Program-made: the position numbers and the translations under genes | Shown here: positions 25,097 through 34,192 of the stretch, piece by piece | Layout: the number at the start of each line of letters is the position of its first letter | How positions within the stretch are numbered: the stretch's first letter is position 1 | Source of the DNA: Bosea sp. AS-1 | Lineage (GTDB): Bacteria; Pseudomonadota; Alphaproteobacteria; Rhizobiales; Beijerinckiaceae | Length of the DNA stretch: 64,000 nucleotides | Direction: 5' to 3' | Assembly: GCF_002220095.1 (NCBI RefSeq) | Contig: NZ_CP022372.1 | Coordinates: forward strand, 1,832,501-1,896,500 | Notes under the pieces: model-generated | What the model saw: only the letters and a program-made list of their open reading frames with translations | Databases searched by the model: none | Told to the model about the DNA's origin: nothing

Positions 25097-26305
25097 TCAG
25101 CGCTTGATCGCCGGGCAGGTGCTTTCGCTCAACGGGCGGAAGGCCTGGTCGCCCGGGATCGTGGCGACGAGGTCATAGAGGTCCCACTCGCTCTTCGACT
25201 CGGAAGGCTGCTTGGCGCGGAAGACGTAGAAGTCGTGGACCATGCGGCCGTCGGCGCGCAGCTTGGCGTTGCGAACGACGTCGTCCTCGATCGGCAATTC
25301 GCGCATCTTGGCGATCACGGTCTTGGCATCGTCCGACTTCGCGGCGGCGACCGCTTTCAGATAGTGCCGGACGGAGGAATAGATGCCGGCCTGGATCGCC
25401 GAGGGCACGGCGCCATGCGTGGCCTTGAAACGCTCCGAGAAGGCGCGGGTGCGGTCGTCGAGGTTCCAGTAGAAGCCTTCGGTCAGCACCGTGCCCTGCG
25501 CTGCGGCAAGGCCAACGCTCTTCACGTCCATCGCGGTGAGGAAGAAGGCGACGAGCTTCTGCTTGTCCTGGCCGATGCCGAAATCGCGCGCCGTCTTGAT
25601 GCCGGCCACCGTGTCCCCGCCGGCATTGGCGAGCGCGATATAGTCGGCACCCGAGCCTTGCGCCGTCAGAAGCTGCGAGGAGAGGTCGACGGCCGGAAAG
25701 GCATGGCGAACGGAGCCGACATAGGTGCCGCCCTTGGCCGTGACCAGCGTCTTGGCGTCGGCCTCAAGCTGGTGGCCGAGCGCGTAGTCGGCGGTGACGA
25801 GATACCATTTCGTGCCGGGCTTGGTCAGATAGTTGGCGATGCCGGCGACCTGGACATAAGTGTCCCACATCCACTGGACAATGTGGTCGGGCTGGCAGGC
25901 ATCGCCGGTCAGCCGCGCCGTGCCGCCAGGAAACAGGCCGACGCGGTTCTTCTCCTTGAGCAGCGGTGGGATGGCGAGCTGCAGCGAGGCGTTCGACATG
26001 TCGGCGAGGACGTCGACACCCTGCCGGTCGATCCATTCGCGCGCGATGGTCGAGCCGACATCCGGCTTGTTCTGGTGGTCGGCCGAGACGACCTCGATCT
26101 TCATGCCCGCGCATTCGGCCTTCAGGCAATCGTCGACCGCCATCTGCGTGGCGACGATCGAGCCCTTGCCGGTGATGTCGGAATAGACGCCGGACATGTC
26201 GGTCAGCACGCCGATCTTGACGGTGCCACCGGAGATTTCGGCCTGCGCTGCGGTCGCGAGACACAGTGCGGAGACGCCGGCGAGTGCGAAGATGATGCGT
26301 TTCAT
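25097..26305 (-). CDS. LivK-type ABC transporter substrate-binding protein
   Basis: A type-1 periplasmic binding protein of 402 aa. The signal peptide is MKRIIFALAGVSALCLATAAQA, then GGTVKIGVLTDMSGVYSDITGKG, the start pattern of branched-chain amino acid/amide binding proteins (HAAT family). No permease or ATPase gene is next to it, so it must use a transporter encoded elsewhere. ATG 26305 has GGGAGGAACC upstream; the frame continues to 26497 without a start signal. It is last in the cluster that contains SMP-30, BKACE and a cyclase, and probably imports the substrate of that pathway. A 14-base tandem repeat lies just before it. Confidence 0.9.
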   Translation of the reverse strand: MKRIIFALAGVSALCLATAAQAEISGGTVKIGVLTDMSGVYSDITGKGSIVATQMAVDDCLKAECAGMKIEVVSADHQNKPDVGSTIAREWIDRQGVDVLADMSNASLQLAIPPLLKEKNRVGLFPGGTARLTGDACQPDHIVQWMWDTYVQVAGIANYLTKPGTKWYLVTADYALGHQLEADAKTLVTAKGGTYVGSVRHAFPAVDLSSQLLTAQGSGADYIALANAGGDTVAGIKTARDFGIGQDKQKLVAFFLTAMDVKSVGLAAAQGTVLTEGFYWNLDDRTRAFSERFKATHGAVPSAIQAGIYSSVRHYLKAVAAAKSDDAKTVIAKMRELPIEDDVVRNAKLRADGRMVHDFYVFRAKQPSESKSEWDLYDLVATIPGDQAFRPLSESTCPAIKR

Positions 26306-26315
26306 GGGTTCCTCC

Positions 26316-26343
26316 CGAATTCTGTTCTGCGAATTCTGTTCTG
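26316..26343. repeat. Tandem duplication of a 14-base unit
   Basis: CGAATTCTGTTCTG is repeated exactly, back to back (26316-26329 and 26330-26343), in the leader between the SMP-30 gene and the binding-protein gene. It is just upstream of the ribosome site of the latter. Confidence 0.85.
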
Positions 26344-26376
26344 ATTGAAGCGTGGTGTCGTGACGCTGCGCCGGCT

Positions 26377-27396
26377 CTACCAATGCGCCATCGGCAGGCC
26401 GGCAACGGGTGAGCGGAAATAGGGAATGCGGGTGCCCTTCAGGCTGCCGACATAGACCGTCCGGAGGTCCGGACCGCCGAAGGTGATGCTGGCGCACCAG
26501 GGCGCGATCGTGCCGCCGCAGGCGAGCATCAGCTCCGGCGTCGCCTCGTCGCGAGCAAAGGCTGCGAGGAAAGCCTGCCCAGCCGCGCTGCCGCGGTCGT
26601 CGTCGAACAGGATGCGCAAGTCACCCTTCGGCGTGATCGCGAAGATCCGGTCGGTGAAGACATGGGTGCCCCAGAGATTGCCGTGGGCGTCGAAGGCGAT
26701 GCCGTCGATGCAGGCGCCATGATCCTCCGGACCGAAGGTCTCGCGATCGGTCAGGCTGCCATCGGGCAGGACGCGCAGCCGCGTCACTTTCCGCGCGCAG
26801 GTCTCGGCGACGTAGAGCCATTCCTCGGCGGCATCGAGCCTGATCTCGTTGGTGAAGGCGAAGCCATCGGCGACGATGCGCAGGCGCCCGCCGTCATAGA
26901 GCGCGACATAGCCATCGCGGACATGCGGGCTGATCGCCTTCATCCAGTTCTTCGTACGGGTCGAGATCGTCAGCCAGATGCGGTCCTTGCTGTCGCGCAG
27001 GACGAAATTGACCTTGCCGATCGGCGCGCCGTCGATGCTGTCGACCAGCACGCGGGTCTCGCCGTCCCGCGTCATGATCTCCAGCCGGTCGGTGCCGAAA
27101 TTGGAGATCAGGATGTCGCCGTTGCCGGCGAAGGCGAGGCCGTTCGGCAGCGTGCCGGAGACGAAGCGCGCCTCCTCGTCCGCGGCCTCGGCGAAGCCGC
27201 GGCTCGCGGTCTGGGTGATCAGCCGCTGCGAGCCGTCCGGCCGGATATGGACGACGCCACCGCGCGCATCGGCGCTCCAGAGCGAGCCGTCGCGCTCGGC
27301 CAGGATGCACTCCGGCCTTTGCAGCCCTTCGCCGACGTAGCGGATTGCGGCGGGATCGACGGTGAAGCCGTCGAGCGGGTTGGGGCGAGACGACAT
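26377..27396 (-). CDS. SMP-30/gluconolactonase-like protein
   Basis: A six-bladed beta-propeller protein of 339 aa (SMP-30/LRE family). Repeated blade motifs include ADARGGVVHIRPDG, LPNGLAFAGNGDILISNFGTDRL, and DAAEEWLYVAETCARKVTRLRV. SMP-30 members hydrolyse lactones using a metal ion; the actual substrate is not shown. The gene is 10 bases from the BKACE gene and is therefore co-transcribed. It may open a lactone intermediate of the pathway encoded here. Confidence 0.86.
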   Translation of the reverse strand: MSSRPNPLDGFTVDPAAIRYVGEGLQRPECILAERDGSLWSADARGGVVHIRPDGSQRLITQTASRGFAEAADEEARFVSGTLPNGLAFAGNGDILISNFGTDRLEIMTRDGETRVLVDSIDGAPIGKVNFVLRDSKDRIWLTISTRTKNWMKAISPHVRDGYVALYDGGRLRIVADGFAFTNEIRLDAAEEWLYVAETCARKVTRLRVLPDGSLTDRETFGPEDHGACIDGIAFDAHGNLWGTHVFTDRIFAITPKGDLRILFDDDRGSAAGQAFLAAFARDEATPELMLACGGTIAPWCASITFGGPDLRTVYVGSLKGTRIPYFRSPVAGLPMAHW

Positions 27397-27406
27397 GCCG
27401 TGCGCC

Positions 27407-28333
27407 TCAGAAATTCACCCGGTCGCCGCCCTTGAGGCCGAGCGTGGCGCGGGCCTCGTCCGGGGTGGCGATCTCGTAGCCTAGCTCTTCGATGATGCGG
27501 CGGATCTTGGCGACCTGCTCGGCATTGGACGTCGCGAGCTTGCCGCGGCCGATGAACAGGCTGTCCTCCAGCCCGACGCGGACATTGCCGCCCATCATCG
27601 CGGCCTGGGTGCAGAAGGCCATCTGGTGGCGTCCGGCGGCGAGCACAGACCAGTGATAATCCTTGCCGAACAGCTTGTCGGCGGTGCGCTTCATGAACAT
27701 CAGGTTGTCGAGATCGGCGCCGATGCCGCCGAGAATCCCGAAGATCAGCTGCAGGAAGACGGGCGGCTTGAACCAGCCGCGATCGAGGCAATGCGCCAGG
27801 TTGTAGAGATGGCCGACATCGTAGCATTCGTGCTCGAACTTGGTGCCGTGCCCCTCGCCGAGCATCTTGTAGATGCGCTCGATGTCGCCGAAGGTGTTGC
27901 GGAAGATGAAGTCCTTGGTGCCGGCGAGATAGGGCTGCTCCCAGGGATGCTTCCAGTCGCTGTATTTCTCCGCCAGCGGATGCAGCGCGAAGTTCATCGA
28001 GCCCATGTTGAGCGAGCACATCTCGGGCGCAGCCTTGAGCGGCGCGGCGAGGCGCTCCTCCACGCTCATGTTGAGGCCGCCGCCGGTGGTGATGTTTACC
28101 ACCGCGTCGGTCGCCTGCTTGATGCGCGGCAGGAACTCCATGAACACGGCCGGGTCCGGCGTCGGGCGGCCGTCCTTCGGGTCACGGGCGTGGAGATGCA
28201 GGATCGCGGCGCCGGCTTCTGCCGCGGCGATGGCCTGTTCCGCGATCTGATCGGGGGTGATCGGCAGATGATCGGACATGGTCGGCGTATGGATGCCGCC
28301 GGTGATCGCGCAGGTGATGATGACCTTGCTCAT
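27407..28333 (-). CDS. BKACE-family beta-keto acid cleavage enzyme
   Basis: A DUF849 enzyme of 308 aa. Family members condense a beta-keto acid with acetyl-CoA and split it to acetoacetate and a new acyl-CoA; the founding member acts on 3-keto-5-aminohexanoate in lysine fermentation. Zinc ligands His46 and His48 are in LHLHARDP, and VNITTGGG follows. DGRPTPDP, GSMNFA and GNVRVGLEDS are also typical. The start is ATG 28333, just after a GGAGAAGC site. The side-chain specificity cannot be predicted by eye, so the pathway stays open. Confidence 0.91.
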   Translation of the reverse strand: MSKVIITCAITGGIHTPTMSDHLPITPDQIAEQAIAAAEAGAAILHLHARDPKDGRPTPDPAVFMEFLPRIKQATDAVVNITTGGGLNMSVEERLAAPLKAAPEMCSLNMGSMNFALHPLAEKYSDWKHPWEQPYLAGTKDFIFRNTFGDIERIYKMLGEGHGTKFEHECYDVGHLYNLAHCLDRGWFKPPVFLQLIFGILGGIGADLDNLMFMKRTADKLFGKDYHWSVLAAGRHQMAFCTQAAMMGGNVRVGLEDSLFIGRGKLATSNAEQVAKIRRIIEELGYEIATPDEARATLGLKGGDRVNF

Positions 28334-28356
28334 GCGCTTCTCCCTTGATGGTCGGT

Positions 28357-29139
28357 TCAGGCTGGCAGGATGGCGACGGCCCGCGTCCAGCCGGCGGAGC
28401 CGTTTTTCACCTTCACCGGCAGGCAGCTGATCATGAAGCCGGTCGCCGGCAGGGCTTCGAGATTGTGCAGCTTCTCGATTTGGCAGTAACCGGCCTCGCG
28501 ACCGGCCTTGTGGCCCTCCCAGATCAGGGAGGCGTCGCCGGTCTCGGCGAAGCGGCGGGCGGTATGGCTGAAGGGCGCATCCCAGCTCCAGCCGTCGGTG
28601 CCGACGACCTTGATGCCCTGGCGGACGAGATGCAGCGTCGCCTCGCGACCAAAGCCGCAGCCTGAATCGATGTAGTCGGCCTCGCCGTAGCGGCTGCCCG
28701 CGCGGGTGTTGGCGACGACGATTTCGAGCGGGCTCAGGCGATGGCCGATGCGTTCCAGCTCGGCGTCGATCTCGGCTGGCGTGACGACATGCCCGTCGGG
28801 CAGATGGCGGAAATCGAGCTTCACGCCCGGCTGCAGGAACCATTCGAGCGGGCACTCGTCGATCTTGAGAGCCGGCGCCCCGCCATCCTGCGTCGGATGA
28901 TAATGCCAGGGCGCGTCGACATGGGTGCCGTTATGGGTCGAGATCGTCGCGAGCTCGACCGCCCAGCCCATGCCGTCCGGCAGTTGCTCAGGCTTCAGGC
29001 CGGGGAAGGCGGCGGCGATGTCCTTCGCGGTTCCCTCATGGGTGCGGTAGTCGATCCGGACCTTCTGGAAGGGCGGGTCGGCGGGCACGTCGTTTTCGAG
29101 CGGGATCGAGAGATCGACGATGCGCCCGGTCGGCATCAT
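28357..29139 (-). CDS. Cyclase-family metal-dependent hydrolase
   Basis: A 260-aa protein of the cyclase/kynurenine formamidase superfamily. The metal-binding signature [12 protein letters not shown] is clear, and [20 protein letters not shown] is the typical N-terminus. Members hydrolyse cyclic amides, formamides or isatin. AGGAGG sits eight bases before ATG 29139. It is first in the catabolic cluster and divergent from the TetR gene. With BKACE and SMP-30 it suggests ring opening followed by beta-keto acid cleavage, which is inference only. Confidence 0.88.
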   Translation of the reverse strand: MMPTGRIVDLSIPLENDVPADPPFQKVRIDYRTHEGTAKDIAAAFPGLKPEQLPDGMGWAVELATISTHNGTHVDAPWHYHPTQDGGAPALKIDECPLEWFLQPGVKLDFRHLPDGHVVTPAEIDAELERIGHRLSPLEIVVANTRAGSRYGEADYIDSGCGFGREATLHLVRQGIKVVGTDGWSWDAPFSHTARRFAETGDASLIWEGHKAGREAGYCQIEKLHNLEALPATGFMISCLPVKVKNGSAGWTRAVAILPA

Positions 29140-29185
29140 GCTGGTTTCCTCCTGCCGTCTCGCTATGCTCTGTCGGCATGAATTT

Positions 29186-29197
29186 GGACGAACGTCC
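29186..29197. promoter_or_regulatory. Small palindrome in the cyclase/TetR divergent region
   Basis: GGACG-AA-CGTCC lies midway between the divergent starts at 29139 and 29273. The position and shape fit the operator of the TetR regulator, controlling both directions. Confidence 0.5.
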
Positions 29198-29272
29198 GAC
29201 CAATAGCGTAGAATGCGCTTTCTGGTAAGAGCCAAATCACGCAGGGCGGGGGCGCTGCGAAGGAGGGATTCG

Positions 29273-29914
29273 ATGGCCGGGGCGCCGACGCGCGAGCGCA
29301 TTCTCGACGCAGCCGAGCGGACATTCGCCGAGCGGGGCGGTGCCGACGGCGCCTCGATGCGCGATCTCGCCGCAGCGGCGGGAGTGCGGCTGTCGCAGCT
29401 CAGCTATTATTTCGGCTCGAAGGAAGCGCTCTACCGCGCCGTCTTCGCCCGCAGGGCGGATGCGCTGGCGCTGGCGCGCGGCACCGCGCTCGCGGAGGCC
29501 ATGGCTGTACCCGCACCGGATATCCACGCCGTAGTCGAGGCCTTCATCGGCCCCTCGGTGCGGCAGCGTTTCGCGGAAGGCGTGCAGGGTGCGGCCTTCG
29601 CGATGATGACGGCGCGGGAGGCGGTCGATCCGCGCGAGTCCGCGCGCGGCGTGCTCGCCGAGCATTTCGACCCGACCGCGACGGAATTTCTGGCGGCGTT
29701 CGCCAAGCTCTACCCCCAGGCGTCGCGGGGAGCGATGGTCGACGCCTATCTGTTCATGGTCGGAGCGCTGGTCATGACGATGGCTGCAGGCGACCGCGCG
29801 GCGCGCCTCGACGATGAGCGCGGCGCCCTGTCTGCATCCGGCCATGCCGAGACCCTGCTGGGGCGCCTGACGCCGTTCTGTGCCGCCGGCATCGAGGGGC
29901 TGTTGACCGGTTGA
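29273..29914 (+). CDS. TetR-family transcriptional regulator
   Basis: A 213-aa regulator with an N-terminal helix-turn-helix ([18 protein letters not shown], then [33 protein letters not shown]) and a variable C-terminal ligand domain. ATG 29273 is preceded by AAGGAGGGATTC, deciding the start over the longer frame from 29213. It is divergent from the cyclase/BKACE/SMP-30/binding-protein genes and is the likely repressor of that cluster. Confidence 0.91.
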   Translation: MAGAPTRERILDAAERTFAERGGADGASMRDLAAAAGVRLSQLSYYFGSKEALYRAVFARRADALALARGTALAEAMAVPAPDIHAVVEAFIGPSVRQRFAEGVQGAAFAMMTAREAVDPRESARGVLAEHFDPTATEFLAAFAKLYPQASRGAMVDAYLFMVGALVMTMAAGDRAARLDDERGALSASGHAETLLGRLTPFCAAGIEGLLTG

Positions 29915-29918
29915 GGAC

Positions 29919-31220
29919 TCAGCCGCGCAGTCCGTCGACCACCGGCTGGCGATAGGAGAGGGCGGCCGGCACCAGCGCAAACAGGCTGCCGATCAGGGCG
30001 AGGCCGAGCGCCGGCAGCACCTCGCCGAGCCCGATGGCAGGAGAGAGCAGGAGCCCTGTCCGCTCCGCGACGAGCCCGGAGACGGCCTGCGTGCCCAGTG
30101 CTCCAAGACCCAGACCGAGCAGGCAGCCGAGCGCGATCAGCGCGACCATGCCGAGCCAGACGACGAGCATGACATAGGCCCGCGGCGCGCCGAGCGCCCG
30201 CAGAACGGCATAGCGCCGGCGCCTCAAGCCGGCGACGGCGAGCAGGAGCAGCAGCACGGAAGCCAGGATCAGCACCGTGTTCAGCGCGGAGGCGACGACG
30301 AGGATGTCGCGGATGTCGCCGAGCGCGCCATAGAGCGAGACCAGAACCTCGGCCGGGAAGAAGGCCATGGTGCCGCCCTGGCGGTATTGTCCACGCAAGG
30401 CATAGGCACCGGCGACGCTTTTCGGCTTGACGACGATCGCCGGCACGCCGGGGACGCGCTTGCCCTCGAAGGGCAGGCCGATCCCGTCTTCCGTTGCGAC
30501 AGGGCCGGTGCCAGTCGTCGAACCCTGTTTCCAGAACGGCGAGTCGCTCTTCTCCTCGTCTGAAGCGTGACCGTTGCCGAGGCCGTGGACCTCCCAGACG
30601 CTCTCGATCGGTACGAGGATGGCGCGATCCCAGGACGAGCCGAGGCGCGGCAGCCGGCCGACGACGGTGTAGCCATGGCCTTCATGCTTGTGCCCGTCCT
30701 CCTCCGCATCGGCCTGGCCGGGCTTCGCGGTGTGGCCGGCGACGCCATGGGACGGCGTGATGGTGTCGCTCATCTGGTAGAGGACATCGGCGCCGAGCAC
30801 GGCTTCGCCCTCCGCCGCGAAGAGGCGGCCCTCGCTCGGTTTGATCCGATCCCAGCGACTAGCGAAGGCTGCCGTCGTGCCGACGATCGGATAGCCGCGG
30901 CTGACGTCGCCGAAGGCGATCGGCGCTACCTGCGCGACGCGCTCGTCCTTGAACAGGGTGTTGAGCAGGCGCCCATCGATCAGCGGCAGCGCGTCGGGCT
31001 GGAGATAGACCGCCGACATCAGGAGCTGGGTCTGGCTGCCGGGCGCGCCGATGATCAGGTCGAAATCATTGGCGGCGGTGGCGGAGCCATGACGCAGCGC
31101 CCGTTCCTGCGCGCCAATGGCGACGCCTGTCGCGATGGCGAGCGCAACCAGCAGGACGATCGCCGGAGCGGTCCAGCGCAACGCGCGTAGATCGGCCAGC
31201 ACCATGGGAAATGGATTCAT
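29919..31220 (-). CDS. FtsX-type ABC exporter permease with histidine-rich loop
   Basis: A 433-aa MacB/LolC-like permease with four expected membrane helices: about 18-36 near the N-terminus and three more in the C-terminal 170 residues. The large periplasmic domain between helix 1 and helix 2 contains a histidine-rich stretch with His158, 163, 177, 179 and 182 (GHKHEGHG) and later VHGLGNGH (His212, His218). The histidines suggest metal sensing or handling. The start overlaps the ATPase stop by one base. It works with the ATPase and the Tat-exported protein encoded just upstream. Confidence 0.87.
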   Translation of the reverse strand: MNPFPMVLADLRALRWTAPAIVLLVALAIATGVAIGAQERALRHGSATAANDFDLIIGAPGSQTQLLMSAVYLQPDALPLIDGRLLNTLFKDERVAQVAPIAFGDVSRGYPIVGTTAAFASRWDRIKPSEGRLFAAEGEAVLGADVLYQMSDTITPSHGVAGHTAKPGQADAEEDGHKHEGHGYTVVGRLPRLGSSWDRAILVPIESVWEVHGLGNGHASDEEKSDSPFWKQGSTTGTGPVATEDGIGLPFEGKRVPGVPAIVVKPKSVAGAYALRGQYRQGGTMAFFPAEVLVSLYGALGDIRDILVVASALNTVLILASVLLLLLAVAGLRRRRYAVLRALGAPRAYVMLVVWLGMVALIALGCLLGLGLGALGTQAVSGLVAERTGLLLSPAIGLGEVLPALGLALIGSLFALVPAALSYRQPVVDGLRG

Positions 31221-31930
31221 CAGGCGGCCCGACGCTGCGCGGTCAGGGTCAGGTCGAGGCGCTGGCCGAAGCGGGCAAGCAGCGCCGGATCATGCGTGGC
31301 GCAGATCAGCGTGGCGCCGCTTTCCGCAGCGGTTTCGAGCAGGAGATCGGCGACCTCGATGGCGTGGCCGGTATCGAGGCTGGCGGTCGGCTCGTCAGCC
31401 AGGATCAGCCTGGGCCGGGTGAAGAGGGCCCGCGCGATGGCGACGCGCTGTTGCTCGCCGCGGGAGAGCATGGCGGCGCGACGGCGCGGATCGGGCAGGC
31501 CCATGCGGCGGGCGAGGGCCGCGGCGCGTTCTTTCTCGGCGGCACTCAGGCGCCAGGCGGAGAAGCGTGCCGGCAGCGCGACGTTGGCGGCGATGTCGAG
31601 CTCGGGGATCAGGTGGAAATCCTGGAAGACGAAGCCGATGGTTTCGCGGCGCCAGCGGTCGCGGCCGGATTCTGAGAGTTCCGAGACGGCGCGGTCATTC
31701 CACAGGATGCGGCCCTGCGACGGCCGCAGCAGCCCGGCCACGAGATGCAGCAGCGAGCTCTTGCCGCAGCCGGAGGGGCCGCTGACGCCGAAGCGGCTGC
31801 CCGGTTCGATGGCGAGCAGGGGGATGTCGATCAGGCGGAAGGGCTTTCCGTCAGCGTCGCGGTGGTCGAGCGCCAGCTTGTCCAGCGTCAGACGGCCGGC
31901 GGTCTGCTCAGGCGAGGGTGAAGCCGGCAT
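31220..31930 (-). CDS. ABC transporter ATP-binding protein (LolD/MacB type)
   Basis: A 236-aa ATPase. Walker A is GPSGCGKSS, the signature region is LSRGEQQRVAIARALF (LSRGE in place of LSGGQ), and Walker B is LILADEPTASLD. It powers the adjacent FtsX-type permease; such pairs move lipoproteins or other large molecules from membrane to envelope rather than importing solutes. It overlaps the previous gene by 23 bases and the permease by one base. Confidence 0.92.
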   Translation of the reverse strand: MPASPSPEQTAGRLTLDKLALDHRDADGKPFRLIDIPLLAIEPGSRFGVSGPSGCGKSSLLHLVAGLLRPSQGRILWNDRAVSELSESGRDRWRRETIGFVFQDFHLIPELDIAANVALPARFSAWRLSAAEKERAAALARRMGLPDPRRRAAMLSRGEQQRVAIARALFTRPRLILADEPTASLDTGHAIEVADLLLETAAESGATLICATHDPALLARFGQRLDLTLTAQRRAA

Positions 31931-32372
31931 CGACGATCCTGATCTGGCTGACGAAACCGGTCTCGGCGTCGGTGGCGGAGCCGATTTCGAGCCGGCCGGT
32001 GACCGCGACCTTGCGGCCGGCGCTGACCATCGCGGTCTCGTTCTTCATGAAGACGACGACGATATCGACAGGCCAGTCGGCATCGGACTGACAGAAGGGG
32101 CAGATCGCCAGCGGCTCGCGGGTCAGCACGAAGAAGCGGCTTTCCGGCTTCAGCGGCGGTGCCATGTAGCCGAGCATGCGCACGCTTTGCCCGCGCAGGG
32201 CGGTGACGCGGTCGGAGAACTGAAAGCCCAGCACGCCGAAGGATTTGTAGAGCCCGTCGAAGGCGATCGTCTCGTCGGTCGCGGCATGGGCCTGCCCGCA
32301 AAGGCCAGCCGCCGCGAGGCCGAGCAGGGCTTCGCGGCGGGAGATCGACAGAAGGGAGGGGATGCGCTGCAT
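31908..32372 (-). CDS. Tat-exported CxxC protein associated with the ABC exporter
   Basis: A 154-aa protein whose start at ATG 32372 gives SISRREALLGLAAAGLCGQAHA, a clear twin-arginine signal. The mature part has a short beta-rich domain with the redox- or metal-type CPFC motif (Cys91, Cys94) in LAICPFCQSDADWP. DUF3299-like proteins occur beside the same ABC pair in other proteobacteria. It is probably a periplasmic partner of the exporter, as the three genes overlap. A longer frame from 32432 does not have a better site. Confidence 0.78.
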   Translation of the reverse strand: MQRIPSLLSISRREALLGLAAAGLCGQAHAATDETIAFDGLYKSFGVLGFQFSDRVTALRGQSVRMLGYMAPPLKPESRFFVLTREPLAICPFCQSDADWPVDIVVVFMKNETAMVSAGRKVAVTGRLEIGSATDAETGFVSQIRIVDAGFTLA

Positions 32373-32443
32373 CGCGGCCTCGTCTGGCTTCCGTGGCATG
32401 GTCGCTGAGACCATACCACGCCGGTGTGACAATGCGGCGGGCC

Positions 32444-34192
32444 TTACTTGCCGCCGAGCGCCAGCGATTCCGCCATGACGCGGAAGACGTAGGTGTTCGG
32501 CTTGTGGCCGCGGAACTTCTCCGCGCCCGGGCCCATCGCCGTCAGGATGACGTCATCGGCGGAATGCACGCCGCTATTGGCGTCGAAGGGCAGGTTGCCG
32601 GTCTTGCGCGTGGCGAGCGGGCCGGAGCAATCCTTCTCGTTGGCGACGTTGGTCTTGCCGTCGGCGCTCTTCACGGCCGGGACGCGCTCGCCCTCCATGG
32701 CGGGGCGGCCGGTGTCGCACGTGTCGGGGTACGAGCCGTAGGCCACCGCGAGGCGGCGCGAGGTGTCGACATTGGTGGGATAGCCCTCGGCATCGACCGG
32801 GCCGTAGTTCGGCACCTTCGAGTCCTGGTAGACGCCGAGCTTGTCGCGCAGGAGCTGACCTGGGCGCTCGTCGTCATAGGTGCCGATGATCGAGATCGGG
32901 TGCGCATGGTCCGGCACGACGATGATCAGCGTGTCGTTGCGGTCGCCGGCGAAGTCCTTGGCGACCTTGACGGCGTTGTCGAGCATGATCGTGTCGAAGA
33001 CCGAGCGCTCCCAGTCGAGCGAGTGGCTGTACTTGTCGATGCGGGCGGATTCGACCATCAGCAGGAAGCCTTCGGAATTGCCCTTCAGCATGTCGATGGC
33101 GGCCTTGGTCTGCTCGACGACGTCGGGCTGGTCCGGGAACTTGGAGATCGTGCCCTTCTTGGCGAGGCGCAGGTCGAAGGCGCCGTCGATGTTGCCGGTG
33201 TTGTAGAGGCCGAGCAGCTTCTTCGAGCCACCGGTGACGGCGGCGTTCATCTCGGTCTTGGTGGTGGCCAGCGTGTAGCCCGCCTCCTTGAACTTCGCGA
33301 TGAAGTCCTCGCCGTCCGTGCGCTTGGAGCCCGGCGTGGTCTTGGCGAGGAAGTTCGGCGAGCCGCCGCCCATGATCACGTCCGGCTTCACGTCGAAGAA
33401 CATCTTGACGATGTCGTTGAAGTCGGAGCGGCGGCGGGTGTGCGCGACCATCGAGGCCGGGGTCGCGTCCTCGATCTCGGAGTTGGTGACGACGCCGACG
33501 GCCATGCCGGTCTTGCGCTTCACCAGCTCGGCGATGGTCTCGACCTTCGGGTGGTCGAGAGTCAGCGCATTCTTGGCGCAGTAGACGCCGAGCGCGTTGA
33601 CGCAGGATTTGTGACCGGTGGTGTAGGCGTGGGCGGCGTTGGCGCTGTCGGTGACAACCGAGTCCGTGCCGGAGGTCGAGATCAGCGCCATGTTGGACAT
33701 GTCGTCCATGGCGAGCTCGCCATTGTAGCGGCCTTCGACCAGGCCCTTCGACAGGATGCGGGCCGCGGTGCGGTTGGCGACCGACATGCCGTCGCCGATG
33801 AAGAGGATGACGTTCTTGGCGCGGCGCGGCTCGGCAGTGGCGAAGACCTCCCACTTCACGGTGGCCTTCCTGTCGGCGCCTTGAGTGGCCTCGACGGTGT
33901 AGCTGCCGGCCGGCAGGCTGGCGCCACGCAGCCACAGCGCCGAATGCTTCTGGCCTTCCTCGTTCTGCGCGAAGGTCGTGGGCTTGCCGAAAACCTCGTC
34001 GGCGGGCTTGCCGTTGATCGTCACCTTGACGTCGGCGGAGACCGGGGCGTCGGGGAACTCGACCTTGAAGTCGAAATGCGAGCCTTCAAGGATCTCGGCG
34101 CGGTTGATCGGGTAGATGGTCTGGGCCGCCGCCGGCGCGGCCGCGGCGAGCGAGCCCGCCACCGTCATCATCAGCAATCGTTGCGCCTGCAT
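32444..34192 (-). CDS. Alkaline phosphatase
   Basis: A 582-aa exported alkaline phosphatase (PhoA superfamily). It has a Sec-type signal (MMTVAGSLAAAAPAAAQ), then an N-terminal accessory beta domain of about 100 residues, then the catalytic domain. That domain shows VILFIGDGMS (metal-binding Asp), VVTDSANAAHAYTTGHKS (nucleophile Ser), MVESARIDKYSHS and VPDHAHPISI. It hydrolyses phosphomonoesters in the periplasm. GGAGATACC precedes the ATG. A single CTGTCAT element lies about 60 bases upstream, but it is not a complete Pho box. Confidence 0.92.
   Translation of the reverse strand: MQAQRLLMMTVAGSLAAAAPAAAQTIYPINRAEILEGSHFDFKVEFPDAPVSADVKVTINGKPADEVFGKPTTFAQNEEGQKHSALWLRGASLPAGSYTVEATQGADRKATVKWEVFATAEPRRAKNVILFIGDGMSVANRTAARILSKGLVEGRYNGELAMDDMSNMALISTSGTDSVVTDSANAAHAYTTGHKSCVNALGVYCAKNALTLDHPKVETIAELVKRKTGMAVGVVTNSEIEDATPASMVAHTRRRSDFNDIVKMFFDVKPDVIMGGGSPNFLAKTTPGSKRTDGEDFIAKFKEAGYTLATTKTEMNAAVTGGSKKLLGLYNTGNIDGAFDLRLAKKGTISKFPDQPDVVEQTKAAIDMLKGNSEGFLLMVESARIDKYSHSLDWERSVFDTIMLDNAVKVAKDFAGDRNDTLIIVVPDHAHPISIIGTYDDERPGQLLRDKLGVYQDSKVPNYGPVDAEGYPTNVDTSRRLAVAYGSYPDTCDTGRPAMEGERVPAVKSADGKTNVANEKDCSGPLATRKTGNLPFDANSGVHSADDVILTAMGPGAEKFRGHKPNTYVFRVMAESLALGGK

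Noticed and set aside
32873..33935. Minus-strand frame of 353 codons inside the alkaline phosphatase gene
   Set aside because: It is an out-of-frame shadow of the phosphatase, whose own frame holds the catalytic and metal-binding motifs.
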